Of a stretch of DNA of 64,000 nucleotides, positions 7,675-17,082 are shown piece after piece. The notes beneath the pieces are model-generated. The model ran no database searches, was not told where the DNA came from, and saw only the letters and a list, made by a program, of their open reading frames with translations. The stretch's first letter is position 1. Each line of letters starts with the position of its first letter. Both the position numbers and the translations under genes were made by a program. The DNA is taken from contig OY282565.1 of assembly GCA_958296445.1 (NCBI GenBank), positions 3,211,570 through 3,275,569 of the forward strand, read 5' to 3'. This DNA comes from an uncultured Dehalococcoidia bacterium. Lineage in GTDB: Bacteria > Chloroflexota > Dehalococcoidia > Lucifugimonadales > UBA3495.

Positions 7675-8031
7675 ATGGGCGTTTTCAAGGTTTCGCTTCA
7701 GGTCGGTAATCCGTTCAGCCAGACTATTGAAACGGTGGATGCAATGGTGGACACCGGGGCCATATTTTCGGTGATGCCTTCCTCGATGTTGCGGGGTATG
7801 GGTATCGAGCCGGTTGAAAACATCACTTTTGGCTTAGCCAACGGCGAGGATGTGGAGTATCCAACCGGCTGGGCTTTATTTTCCGCTGAAGGCCGCCGCG
7901 GTATGGCCCGGGTTGTCTTTGGCCCGGAAGATCAATACCTTATGGGGGCTACGACTCTGGAAGATTTGTTGCTTATGGTGGATCCGGTACGGAACCGTCT
8001 TATCCATTTCGAGCGGCCCCCGTTGAGTTAG
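7675..8031 (+). CDS. Retropepsin-like clan AA aspartic protease, copy 3
   Basis: The product has 118 residues and is closer to copy 1 than to copy 2: SLQVGNPFSQTIETVDAMVD mirrors copy 1. It has VDTGAIFSVMPSSMLRGMGI and YLMGATTLEDL. The start at 7675 has GGAGG upstream; the track-open frame begins earlier but inside the previous gene. A second copy of the DTGA motif is absent, so activity would need a dimer, as in the family. The M16 peptidase gene follows after 82 bp. Confidence 0.83.
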   Translation: MGVFKVSLQVGNPFSQTIETVDAMVDTGAIFSVMPSSMLRGMGIEPVENITFGLANGEDVEYPTGWALFSAEGRRGMARVVFGPEDQYLMGATTLEDLLLMVDPVRNRLIHFERPPLS

Positions 8032-8113
8032 GCCGGGTTCACTCATTGGCAAAGACTAACCGCCCGGCGCAATGTTTCCCTAAACTTTAACGGAATCAAA
8101 AAGGACTTGCTGT

Positions 8114-10783
8114 ATGGTCACCATCGCCTTCGAGCAGCACAAGCTATCCAACGGAATGGATGTCATACTCCACGAAGACCACACCATCCCGCTGGTGGCT
8201 GTCAATGTGTGGTATCACGTGGGATCCAAGAATGAAGAAATGGGGCGCACCGGCTTTGCCCACCTGTTCGAGCACGTGATGTTCGAAGGCACCAAGCATC
8301 ATAACCGCAGTCACTTCGAGCCGCTCCAGAAGGCGGGCGCCAACCTCAACGGCTCTACTACCACCGATCGCACCAACTATTGGGAAGACGTGCCGTCCAA
8401 CTATTTGGAGCTGGCCCTCTGGCTGGAGGCCGACCGTATGGGTTTTTTGCTGGACGGGCTGGATCAGCAGAAGTTTGATGTGCAGCGCGATGTGGTGAAA
8501 AACGAGCGCCGCCAGTCCTACGAAAACCGGCCCTATGGCATGGCCCCCTGGCACTTGCGGTCATCCCTGTTCCCCCTGCCCCACCCCTACCACTGGATGA
8601 CTATTGGCTCACAGGAAGACTTGGACGCCGCCAGCCTGGACGACGTTAAAGACTTTTTCCAGCGTTTCTACGGCCCTTCCAACGCCAGCCTGGCCATCGC
8701 CGGGGACTTTCACCCGGAGCAGGCGCTGGAGCTGGTGAATCGGTACTTCGGCGACCTGCCCCCCGGCGAGAGCGTGCCGCGCATTGGCCGCCAAGATTCC
8801 GCGCTGACCGGGCGCATTGACATTGAGATGCGCGACAAGGTGACCCTGCCCCGTCTTTACATCGCTTGGCCCGCGCCCCCGGAAGGCCACCCCGACGACG
8901 CGCCGCTGGAGCTGTACCAAGCCGTGATGTCCGACGGCCTCAGCTCCCGGCTTCACCGCTCCCTAGTATATGAAAAGCAGATTGCCCAGCACGCCTTTGT
9001 GCGCTATGTGCCATCGGAGATTGCCGGGGAGCTTCTGGTGCAGGCGACCGCCGCCGAGGGCCACAGTCTGGACGAGGTAGAGGCGGCGATAGAGGCCGAG
9101 CTGGAGAACATTCACCGCAACCCGCCCACCGACGAGGAAATCGCCCGCTCCAAGAACCGTATCGAGGCCAACCACTACCGGCAGTTGGCCCGCATCGGCG
9201 GCTTCAGCGGGCGGGCCGAACAGCTCAATCACTTCAACGTGTTCGAGTCCGACGCCGGGTTGATTAACACCAGCCTTGACCGCTACCTAGCCGTGCAGCG
9301 CGAGGACATCCTGCGGGTGGCCGATACTTACGTGTCCGGCAACCGGGTGCGGCTGCGGGTGCTGCCCGAAACGCCGCTGTCCGCCGCCGTCGCCGTTGAC
9401 CGCAACATTATGCCGCCGCCCGCGGTGGAGCCGGTTTTCACTCCGCCGCTGCCATCCCGCGACCGGCTGCCCAACGGGATGGGCGTCACCGTGGTGGAGC
9501 AGCGCGGGATGCCCATTGTGGCTTTCGGGATGCTGCTGGACGCCGGAGCGTCGGGCGACCCGGCGCGGCTGCCCGGCCTAGCCGGTCTGGTCGCCGGAAT
9601 GTTGCCGGAAGGGGCCGCTGGCAAGTCCAGCCAGCAGATAGCCGGTGATTTCGAGTTCATCGGCGCCCGCCTGTCGGTGGACAGCCGACGCGAATACACC
9701 CTAGTATCCACCGAAACGCTGTCCAAGCACTGGACGCGGGGGCTGGAGATGCTGGGCGAAATTTTACTGTCGCCCGACTTCCCGGAGCATGAGCTGGAGC
9801 GGGTGCGCCGCGAACACTTAACCGACCTGCGCCGCAGCAAGGACGAACCCAACGTAATCGCCGAGCGGCTGGTGTCGGGCCTAGTCTACCCGGCGGCCAG
9901 CGGCTACGCCCATCCCATCGCCGGCACCGAAGCCTCGGCCCAAGCCGTGGCCCGCGACGACATTCTCGGCCAGTTTCGCCGCGACTACCGCGCCGGCAAC
10001 GCCCATCTGGTCATCGCCGGCGACATAGACCGGGAGGAAGTGATGCGCCGGGCCGCCGCCGTCTTTGGCGGCTGGAGCGCAGATGCGCCATCCGCCCCGA
10101 GTTCGCCGGTTAGCGATGGCGATGGGGCCATCCTGAGCTTGTCGAAGGACGCCGCCATTTACTTGGTAGACCGCCCCGGGGCGCCGCAGTCGGTGATTCG
10201 CGCCGTTCACTCCATCGTGCCGCGCCGCCATCCCGACTACTTCGCCCTGTTGCTGGCTAACTACGCCTTTGGCGGCCAGTTTTCGGCGCGGCTGAACCAG
10301 AACCTGCGGCAGGACAAGGGCTACAGCTACGGCTACCAGTCTTATATCCAGTGGCAGCGCCGCCCGTCGCTGCTGGTGGCCGGCGGGTCGGTGCAGAGCA
10401 ACGCCACCAAAGAATCGGTCTACGAAACGCTCAAGGAGTTCAACGAAGTCCGCGCCGCCCGCCCCATAACCGCCGAGGAGCTTGCTAACGCCCAAGACGG
10501 CCTGCTGCGGGCCTACCCCGCCAGCTTCGAGCGGCCCGCGTCGGTTCTGGGCCAACTGGTGTCTATGGAGCAGTACGGCCTGCCCGCCGACTACTTCCGC
10601 ACCGTCCGCCCGTCCCTAGAGGCCATCACTCTGGACGACATACACCGCGCCGCCGACTCTCACATCCGCCCGGCCAACCTGCAAATCTTGGTAGTGGGCG
10701 ACCGGGCATCTATCGAGGCCCCGCTGTCGGAGCTGGCCCTGCCCATAGTCCACATAACGGCAGACGGCGAACCGGCGGCCTAG
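8114..10783 (+). CDS. M16-family zinc metallopeptidase, fused active and inactive halves
   Basis: The 889-residue protein joins two M16 units. The N-terminal unit has the inverted zinc motif HLFEH (H50, E53, H54) and the expected downstream acidic helix. The C-terminal unit begins near LPNGMGVTVVEQ and lacks HxxEH, as in the regulatory half of pitrilysin-like enzymes. Other family marks are DVVKNERRQSYENRPYG and RQDKGYSYGYQSY near the end. No signal peptide is visible. The C-terminal half contains ILSLSKD at 10135-10155, which looks like an in-frame copy of a dispersed DNA repeat (TGAGCTTGTCGAAGG). Probable substrates are unfolded peptides. Confidence 0.92.
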   Translation: MVTIAFEQHKLSNGMDVILHEDHTIPLVAVNVWYHVGSKNEEMGRTGFAHLFEHVMFEGTKHHNRSHFEPLQKAGANLNGSTTTDRTNYWEDVPSNYLELALWLEADRMGFLLDGLDQQKFDVQRDVVKNERRQSYENRPYGMAPWHLRSSLFPLPHPYHWMTIGSQEDLDAASLDDVKDFFQRFYGPSNASLAIAGDFHPEQALELVNRYFGDLPPGESVPRIGRQDSALTGRIDIEMRDKVTLPRLYIAWPAPPEGHPDDAPLELYQAVMSDGLSSRLHRSLVYEKQIAQHAFVRYVPSEIAGELLVQATAAEGHSLDEVEAAIEAELENIHRNPPTDEEIARSKNRIEANHYRQLARIGGFSGRAEQLNHFNVFESDAGLINTSLDRYLAVQREDILRVADTYVSGNRVRLRVLPETPLSAAVAVDRNIMPPPAVEPVFTPPLPSRDRLPNGMGVTVVEQRGMPIVAFGMLLDAGASGDPARLPGLAGLVAGMLPEGAAGKSSQQIAGDFEFIGARLSVDSRREYTLVSTETLSKHWTRGLEMLGEILLSPDFPEHELERVRREHLTDLRRSKDEPNVIAERLVSGLVYPAASGYAHPIAGTEASAQAVARDDILGQFRRDYRAGNAHLVIAGDIDREEVMRRAAAVFGGWSADAPSAPSSPVSDGDGAILSLSKDAAIYLVDRPGAPQSVIRAVHSIVPRRHPDYFALLLANYAFGGQFSARLNQNLRQDKGYSYGYQSYIQWQRRPSLLVAGGSVQSNATKESVYETLKEFNEVRAARPITAEELANAQDGLLRAYPASFERPASVLGQLVSMEQYGLPADYFRTVRPSLEAITLDDIHRAADSHIRPANLQILVVGDRASIEAPLSELALPIVHITADGEPAA

Positions 10784-10804
10784 GGTTTGCGCCACGGATG
10801 TATC

Positions 10805-10913
10805 TGTCATTCTGAGCGTACCCGTCATTCTGAGAGTACCTGTCATTCTGAACGAAGCGAAGAATCCCGGCTCAGGCGGCGAGACCTTTCGCTTCGCGCA
10901 GGATGGCAAAGGG
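10805..10913 (+). repeat. Dispersed TGTCATTCTGA...GAATCCCGGC repeat
   Basis: The gap between the M16 gene and rph contains three starts of the unit TGTCATTCTGA (10805, 10823, 10841) followed by AACGAAGCGAAGAATCCCGG and a relaxed inverted arm ending in CAGGATGGCAAAGGG. The convergent gene ends make it a candidate bidirectional terminator. Confidence 0.8.
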
Positions 10914-10926
10914 CTGGGGTGGAAAA

Positions 10927-11658
10927 TCACGCCCGCCGCAACGCATCCCGTTGCGCCCGGAACGCCGGTTCCAGCCCCCGCGCCGCCAGCGCCAACACCC
11001 GCTCCACCATCGGGCGGGGGAAGGGGCGGGCTTCCGTTGCGCCTTGCAGCTCCACCAGCCCGCCGCGGGCCGTCAGCACTACGTTGAAGTCGACATCGGC
11101 ATCGTAATCCTCGGCGTAACAGAGGTCGAGGAGCAGTTGTTCCCGCAACAGCCCCACGCTCACCGCCGCCACCGGGCTCTCCAGCGGCACGCGGCGCAGG
11201 ACGCGCTGGCGCACCAGCAGCGTAAGGGCCTGGTGCAGGGCCACGTAGGCCCCGGTGATGGCCGCCGTCCGGGTGCCGCCGTCGGCTTCGATAACGTCGC
11301 AGTCAATCTGCACTGTCCGCTCGCCCAGGGCCGCCATATCGGTCACCGCCCGCAGCGACCGCCCGATGAGCCGCTGGATTTCCTGCGAGCGGCCGCTGAC
11401 CCGTCCGGCGTCGCGCTCGCGGGCGGTGCGGGTGTTGGTGGCCCGGGGCAGCATCGAATACTCGGCAGTAACCCAGCCGCGCCCCTGGCCCCGCAGGAAG
11501 GCAGGCACCCGCTCCTCCAGCGAGGCGGCGCAAAGCACCCTAGTGCCGCCGGTTTCAATCAGCGCCGACCCCTCCGCCGACCGCTGATAGCCCATAGTGA
11601 TGTTCACCGGGCGCGGCTCATCCCACCGCCGCCCGTCAATCCGCTGTATTCCGGTCAA
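10927..11658 (-). CDS. rph: Ribonuclease PH
   Basis: The 243-residue product aligns by eye over the whole RNase PH length. Marks are GSALIETGGTRVLCAASLEE, GRGWVTAEYSMLPRAT, RERDAGRVSGRSQEIQRLIGRSLRA with the phosphate-binding arginines, and DCDVIEADGGTRTAAITGA. It is a phosphorolytic 3'-5' exoribonuclease that trims tRNA precursors and forms a hexameric ring. The start ATG at 11658 gives the family N-terminus. A short decayed copy of a neighbour gene lies 11 bp upstream. Confidence 0.96.
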   Translation of the reverse strand: MTGIQRIDGRRWDEPRPVNITMGYQRSAEGSALIETGGTRVLCAASLEERVPAFLRGQGRGWVTAEYSMLPRATNTRTARERDAGRVSGRSQEIQRLIGRSLRAVTDMAALGERTVQIDCDVIEADGGTRTAAITGAYVALHQALTLLVRQRVLRRVPLESPVAAVSVGLLREQLLLDLCYAEDYDADVDFNVVLTARGGLVELQGATEARPFPRPMVERVLALAARGLEPAFRAQRDALRRA

Positions 11659-11669
11659 TGCCTGCGCCC

Positions 11670-11960
11670 CTATCCCGATTTACTGCTGGCTGCCGTTTTC
11701 TTGATTCTGTCGTACCTGGCCCGCTCATCCGCCACGCCCGCGGCATAGCTTTCCGCAAAGGCTACGGCATAGGCTTCCGCCACGGCTTTGGCCCGGGCTT
11801 CGGTGACGGCCTTTTCTACGGCTTCGGCGATACGCCGCTCGGTGGCGATTTTCCCCCACCGCTCGCTGATTGCTTCGTAGACGCCCATTGCTATGTCCTC
11901 CAATGAACACCGGAGTAGGCGTTATTGCCCCGTCCGGCGTCGCGCTTGCGGTGGGCGCGG
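11670..11960 (-). pseudogene. Partial, frameshifted copy of the 12048-12578 membrane protein gene
   Basis: The open frame 11903-11670 (77 residues, TTG start) encodes IAMGVYEAISERWGKIATERRIAEAV, almost the same as residues 108-134 of the neighbour, then a similar Ala/Glu-rich helix. Upstream of the TTG, similarity to the neighbour continues in another frame (ACGCCTACTCCGGTGTTC against ACGCCTCCTCTGGTGTTT), with one extra base in GGAGGACATA against GGAGATATA. The two transmembrane segments are missing. It looks like a duplicated 3' end that decayed, though the short frame could still be expressed. Confidence 0.65.
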
Positions 11961-12047
11961 GTATCAGTGGCTTGAGGCAACGCAAAGCGCCCACCGCCGC
12001 CCGTCAATCTGCTGTGTGCCGGGCAATGCCCGCGCTCTTATCCCGAT

Positions 12048-12578
12048 TTACTGCTGGATGCCGTTTTCCCGGTTCTGCTGCTCCTGCCGCTCGGCTTCCT
12101 GCCGGGCCTGCTCTTCTGCCACCCTCAGGGCATATCCCTTTTCTATGCCTTGGGCCAGTGCTTTGGCGGCGGCCTCGTCGACAGCTTCGGCGATGCGCCG
12201 CTCGGTGGCGATTTTCCCCCAACGTTCGCTGATTGCTTCGTAGATGCCCATTGCTATATCTCCCATAAACACCAGAGGAGGCGTTACCATTGCGGCAGCT
12301 ATGGTTGCCCCCATGGCGATTTTTGAGAATCTTTCCAGTACGCCGTATATTGCCGACGCGACGGATTGGGCCGGTTGGCAGTCCGGGTTCGTTCCCTCGG
12401 CGCAATTCAGCGTCAGGTATATTGATAGGGCCAGGGATGCGAGCCAGAAGCTGCTTAGAATCAGGAAAAACTGGTTCTTTACCCCTTTCGATACGCTCCA
12501 GAAGGGTTCCCGTTCCTTGCTTGACCTAGCCCATATCCGCTGGACCATCCAGCCGATGAGTCTTTTCAGCCCGGACAT
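12048..12578 (-). CDS. Small membrane protein with charged coiled-coil tail
   Basis: The 176-residue product has two hydrophobic segments: FFLILSSFWLASLALSIYLT near residues 37-56 and an Ala-rich stretch near 93-110. A charged Ala/Glu/Arg-rich helix follows (RIAEAVDEAAAKALAQGIEK). The ATG start has GGAG upstream. The intervening loop has two Cys. No family is recognised; the topology suggests an anchored coiled-coil, perhaps a scaffold. Its 3' half is duplicated downstream. Confidence 0.7.
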   Translation of the reverse strand: MSGLKRLIGWMVQRIWARSSKEREPFWSVSKGVKNQFFLILSSFWLASLALSIYLTLNCAEGTNPDCQPAQSVASAIYGVLERFSKIAMGATIAAAMVTPPLVFMGDIAMGIYEAISERWGKIATERRIAEAVDEAAAKALAQGIEKGYALRVAEEQARQEAERQEQQNRENGIQQ

Positions 12579-12718
12579 TGGGGTTCTCCTTTCGCTCCGG
12601 CGTCCGGTTCCCCAATGCGGCGCCTTTGATTGCTCGCGCTGCTAGAATCGTAACCGAAAGACTACGGAAAGGGCAACGGGATGGTTGCCCCGCATGAGTA
12701 TTTGGCAAAGGCGATGCG

Positions 12719-15202
12719 CTACCGCTCTGTCCGCACCCACGCCGATGCCCCGTCCGTCACCACTTCAATATCCCCCTGCGTATCCGTGCGAAACACATTC
12801 TCCGCGCCCAGCCGCGCCTCCAGCCGTTCCGTTACCGACGGCGCGGGGTGGCCGTAGGGGTTGTCGCGCCCGGCGGATATTACCGCGACGGCAGGGTTTA
12901 CCGCGTTCAGAAAGTCCGGCGTGGTCGAGGAATTGCTGCCGTGGTGCGCCACTTTCAGCACCGTGGCGGAAAGCTCGGCGGCGCCGTTCACTAACCGCGT
13001 TTCCGCTTCCTGCCCGATGTCGGCGGCCAGCAAAAAGCTGACTTCCCCGTAGGTGAGACGTACAACCATCGAGCCGTTGTTGGAATCATCGAAGGGATGT
13101 TCCGGCGGCGGATTCAGCACGCGCAGCTCCACGCCGTCGTCCAGATGAATCGCATATCCGGCGGTCACTTCCACTAGAGGGACGCCGCGTTTCGCCAGCT
13201 CCTGCTCCCATTGCGCCTGCATCGCGTTGCCCGGCTCCGACGGCGGGGATAGCGCCGCGCCCACGGCGTAGCGGCCTAAAGCCCCTACTAGGCCGCGGCT
13301 GTGGTCGGCGTCGGGGTGGGTCATAACCGCCAGCTCCAGGCTGCGGTCGCCTCCGGGCAGCGCGTCGGCCAGTGCCTGCGATGCGGCGTCGGCGTCCGGC
13401 CCCCCGTCTATCAGTGCCTGCCGTCCCGACGGCGTGACAATCAGAATGCTGTCGCCCTGCCCGATGTCGAAAAAGTGGACGCGCAGGTATCCGTCGGGGC
13501 CGCCGGTGACCCTGGCCCACAGGATGGCGGCGGCGATGCCTAGCGCAACGGCTGCCGTCACCGTAAAATATGGACTAGGCAGACGAATTACGGTTCCCCA
13601 TACCCGGCTTGAACTTCCCTCTGTCCGTTCTGAGCTTGCCCAAGGGCGCCATCGCCCAATCGCCTGCCGCCATCGCTTTATGCGGTGGGGCGATGCGGCC
13701 AGCAGCGCCAGCCCCAGGCCGCCGTACCAGGCTAGGAGCAGCGGCTTGCCAACCCAGCCCGCTTCCAGCGTCCATGCGGGAAAGGCCGACACTACGGCAA
13801 TCAGGTATGCCGCCGGTGCCGCCGCAATCCAGCCCAGCAGTTCCCCCAGCGGCCCAAAGGCCAGCCCGCCCGCGGCTGCGGCCGCCGTCGCCGCGATGAG
13901 CGGCGCCATAGCCGGAACCGTCAGCAGCGAAACCGGCACGCCCAGCAGGGCCACTTGTCCGAAATTCGCCGCAACCAGCGGCCAAGTCGCCAGCGTTGCC
14001 GCCGCCGACACCACGGCCAGCGAGATCCCCCAGCCCGCAAGCCGCCCCCGCCATCCCGTCGCAGCGGGCCACCGGCCAAACCGGCCGCCGGAAATCGCCG
14101 ACGCCAGCGCAATCCCGCCCACGGCGGCAAAGCTCAACTGAAAGCTCACTTGCCGCAGCAGATTGGGCGATACGGCGGTCATTAGCGCCCCGGCCAAAGC
14201 CAGCGCGGGCAACGCGCCCGACGGACGCCCCAGCCCCAGCGCCGTGAGGTAAACCGTTCCCATCACCGCCGCCCGCAGTGCCGAGGGCGGGGCCCCGGCG
14301 GTAAGGGCGTAAAGCCAAATCACCGCGGCCGCCGCTATCAGGTACGTGGGCCGTTGCCGCCCCAGCAGCCAGGCCGCCGCGCCTGCGGTCACGGCCAGCA
14401 GCACGCCCACGTGCAGCCCGGAAATCGCCAGCAGATGCGCCGCGCCGACGCCGCGAAACTGCTCCACCAGCTCAGGCGGCAATGATTCCCGCTTGCCCAG
14501 CAGCAGCGCCGTTCCCAACGCCGACTCCGGGTAAGGCATAACCCGTTGGATGCTGTCGTCCAGCCGCCCGCGAACCGCATAAATCGCGGCCCGCCATCGC
14601 GCCCCGGCCATTTCGGAAATTAGCTGCGTTTCCCGCGCCAGCAGTGTCGCCGTGATGCCCTGCGCCGCCAGATACGCCGGATAGTCGAACCCGTCAATGG
14701 GCCGGGGTTCCTGTAGGGTTCCCCGGACGGTGAGGACGTCTCCGTAGCGGAAATAGGGGGCGTCCCGCCGCGCCACCAGTTCATTGGGCGGCTGGGCGTA
14801 GACCAGCCAACGCTCGCTGAAATCCTGCGTTTCGCCGTCAACCCGGATTTGAGAAACCAGCAGCTCGAAGCGGATTTTCGTTGCCGTATTCTCCGGGTCG
14901 TCGGCAATCCGGCCCACTGCGGTGACATCCCGACCGGGGAAAGCGGCGGCGGCGTATCCGGCTTGGGAAGCATCGGCCCGCGCCAGCCCCAGCAACAGAA
15001 TCGCCGCCATAACCGCCGGTAACGCAGGCAGACGGGCCAGTCGCAGCGCCGCCGCGGACAGCCCGGCGGCTCCGACCAGCAGCAGGGCCGCGCCCGGCCC
15101 CGGCCCTTGGGAAAACTCCGGGGCCAGCCCCAGCAGAACCCCGCCCAGCCAGGCCGCCGCCAACAGCCCCAGCTTCAATGTTTGTACTCCAGCGGCCCGC
15201 AC
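12719..15202 (-). CDS. comEC: ComEC/Rec2 competence DNA-uptake channel
   Basis: The 827-residue protein has the full ComEC plan. It starts with short N-terminal membrane helices and an OB-like DUF4131 region. A polytopic Competence domain follows, containing ESLPPELVEQFRGVGAAHLL and AISGLHVGVLLAV. Last is a metallo-beta-lactamase-like domain with FDIGQGDSILI, THPDADHSRG and VAHHGSNSSTTPDFL. In the family the channel transports single-stranded DNA across the inner membrane and the C-terminal domain may degrade the other strand. A GTG start is used. The linker near 13610-13640 encodes SSERTEGSSS and overlaps a copy of a dispersed repeat (TTCTGAGCTTGCCCAAGGG). It follows comEA by about 100 bp. 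Confidence 0.95.
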   Translation of the reverse strand: MRAAGVQTLKLGLLAAAWLGGVLLGLAPEFSQGPGPGAALLLVGAAGLSAAALRLARLPALPAVMAAILLLGLARADASQAGYAAAAFPGRDVTAVGRIADDPENTATKIRFELLVSQIRVDGETQDFSERWLVYAQPPNELVARRDAPYFRYGDVLTVRGTLQEPRPIDGFDYPAYLAAQGITATLLARETQLISEMAGARWRAAIYAVRGRLDDSIQRVMPYPESALGTALLLGKRESLPPELVEQFRGVGAAHLLAISGLHVGVLLAVTAGAAAWLLGRQRPTYLIAAAAVIWLYALTAGAPPSALRAAVMGTVYLTALGLGRPSGALPALALAGALMTAVSPNLLRQVSFQLSFAAVGGIALASAISGGRFGRWPAATGWRGRLAGWGISLAVVSAAATLATWPLVAANFGQVALLGVPVSLLTVPAMAPLIAATAAAAAGGLAFGPLGELLGWIAAAPAAYLIAVVSAFPAWTLEAGWVGKPLLLAWYGGLGLALLAASPHRIKRWRQAIGRWRPWASSERTEGSSSRVWGTVIRLPSPYFTVTAAVALGIAAAILWARVTGGPDGYLRVHFFDIGQGDSILIVTPSGRQALIDGGPDADAASQALADALPGGDRSLELAVMTHPDADHSRGLVGALGRYAVGAALSPPSEPGNAMQAQWEQELAKRGVPLVEVTAGYAIHLDDGVELRVLNPPPEHPFDDSNNGSMVVRLTYGEVSFLLAADIGQEAETRLVNGAAELSATVLKVAHHGSNSSTTPDFLNAVNPAVAVISAGRDNPYGHPAPSVTERLEARLGAENVFRTDTQGDIEVVTDGASAWVRTER

Positions 15203-15301
15203 TCCCGCTGCCCGCGTTCCCGACGCCCACGCTCCCGAAGTTGATACTCCCGTCCGGGCCGCCGCCCCCCGCCGGGCTTTGGGGAGCGCAAGGGCAACTC
15301 G

Positions 15302-15907
15302 CTACTGCCCGGCAGACAAGGTTACAAACCGGCGGATGGCGTCCAGCGTCTTGGGGCCGATGCCGGGAACGTTGTCCACGTCGTCAATAGTGGCAAAAGG
15401 GCCGTGGCCCTCGCGGTAGGCGATAATCGCCCCCGCCAAAGACGGGCCGATGCCGGGCAGCGACTCCATTTCTTGGGCCGGGGCCGTGTTGAGGTCAATC
15501 AGCCCGCCGCTTTCGCCCGCCGCGCCTGCTGTCGGGGCGGCGGCGGGCGTTGACTTTCCGATGGCGGGAATGTGGTAATGGGCTTCGTCCTTGACCCGGC
15601 GGGACAGGTTGACGCCCGACAGGTCGGCGCCGGGGCCGAGTCCACCGGCGGCGGCGATGGCGTCAATCACCCGGTCGCCGGCCTTCACCGGATACACGCC
15701 GGGAAACATAACCGCGCCGCTGACCTGAACCTTAATATCCGCAATATCCGCCTCGGCCTCGCTGACCGCGGCAGGTTCCGGCGCCACGATACGCACCGGC
15801 GCGGCGTCATCGCTGCGGGCCAGCAACGCCGCCGCGGCCCCCACCAGCGCCAGCGCGGCAAGGGCCGCCAGCACCGCGCCGGCAACCCTGAGCCTTTGCC
15901 CACTCAT
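15302..15907 (-). CDS. comEA: ComEA-type DNA-binding protein
   Basis: The 201-residue product has an N-terminal membrane anchor (AGAVLAALAALALVGAAAAL), an SLBB-like segment (VQVSGAVMFPGVYPVKAGDR) and two helix-hairpin-helix units (LPGIGPSLAGAIIAYRE, VPGIGPKTLDAIRRF) joined through the LIDLNTAPAQEME motif. It should bind incoming double-stranded DNA outside the inner membrane and pass it to ComEC. It precedes comEC on the same strand. No pilus genes are in the window. Confidence 0.94.
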   Translation of the reverse strand: MSGQRLRVAGAVLAALAALALVGAAAALLARSDDAAPVRIVAPEPAAVSEAEADIADIKVQVSGAVMFPGVYPVKAGDRVIDAIAAAGGLGPGADLSGVNLSRRVKDEAHYHIPAIGKSTPAAAPTAGAAGESGGLIDLNTAPAQEMESLPGIGPSLAGAIIAYREGHGPFATIDDVDNVPGIGPKTLDAIRRFVTLSAGQ

Positions 15908-16120
15908 TCTCCGGCTCCGTCACCCCGGCCCAATCCGGGCCGGCCGCCGGGCATTATAGCCCACACCCCGCCTCTTTTGCCCGGGACGACAGGCAATCCC
16001 GCCCCAATCCAACCACTTTCCCGCAAACCCCAAGGGCATAAGCCGCCGCTCGCGCCCCCTGCCATTCCAGCACCATCCCTGCAACCCCCGCGCCCTCCGT
16101 CATTCCCGCCCGCCGCCGTC

Positions 16121-17000
16121 ATTCCCGCGAAAGCGGGAATCCATACAGCCTTGCCTTTGGATGAATGGCTTGGTCCGGGATGCTCTGGGTTCCCGCTTTC
16201 GCGGGGATGACGGTTGCCCGGAGGGACGGATAGCTGGTTGCCAAGCGGCCAGTATCATAACCGTTTCCCGCGCCCCGCCGTCATTCCCGCGAAAGCGGGA
16301 ATCCATACGGCCTTGTCCTTGGAGAATGGCCTGGCGCAGGGATGCCCTGGATTCCCGCTTTCGCGGGAATGACGGTCGCCCGGAGGGACGGTAGCCGGTT
16401 GCCCGGCGACCAGTATCATAATCGTTTCCCGCGTCCCGCCGTCATTCCCGCGAAAGCGGGAATCCATACGGCCTTGTCTTTGGAGAATGGCCTGGCGCCT
16501 GGATGCCTTGGATTCCCGCTTTCGCGGGAATGACGGTTGCCTAGAGGGACGGCAGCCGGTTGCCCGGCGACCAGTATCATAATCGTTTCCCGCGCCCGCC
16601 ACCGCCATTCCCGCGAAGGCGGGAATCCATACAGCCTTGCCATTGGAGAATGGCCTGCGCCGGGATGCTCTGGATTCCCGCTTTCGCGGGAATGACGGTT
16701 GACCGGCAACCGGCAGCGGGTTGACTGCTGGCAGTATCGAGCATGATGCGAAATTCCCTTTTGTCACCCTGAGCGAAGCGAAGGGTCTCGCCGCCCAAGC
16801 CGGGATTCTTCGCTCCGCTCAGAATGACAGACGGACAGAATGGCAGTCGGCGGAAGTAATTTCACAATCGTCCCGCCGTATCATAACCGCTTCCCGCGCC
16901 CCGCCGTCATTCTCCCTTTCGCGGAAATCCACACGCCTTGCCTTTAGGGAGTGGTTTGGGCCGGGATGCCCTGGATTCCCGCGAAAGCGGGAATGACGGC
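16121..17000. repeat. Tandem array of about 162-bp inverted-repeat units
   Basis: The region between comEA and ilvE (15908-17144) has no credible gene. From 16121 it consists of units starting with ATTCCCGCGAAAGCGGGAAT at 16121, 16283, 16444 and 16606 (period 161-162), with a degenerate unit at 16908. Each unit starts and ends with complementary arms (ATTCCCGCGAAAGCGGGAAT and TGGATTCCCGCTTTCGCGGG), so each can fold into a long hairpin. A copy of a different repeat family (16761-16832) sits between units 4 and 5. Open frames here are artefacts of the repeats. Confidence 0.92.
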
Positions 17001-17082
17001 GCAGGGCGGGAATGTGCGGGGGCGCGGGAATGGCGGTTGCCGGTTGCCCGGCAGCCGGTGGGCATAACCGCTTCCCTGATGG

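Noticed and set aside
16121-17000. CRISPR-like regular repeats
   Set aside because: Period is about 162 bp, and the 'spacers' are themselves nearly identical parts of the unit. No cas genes are present.
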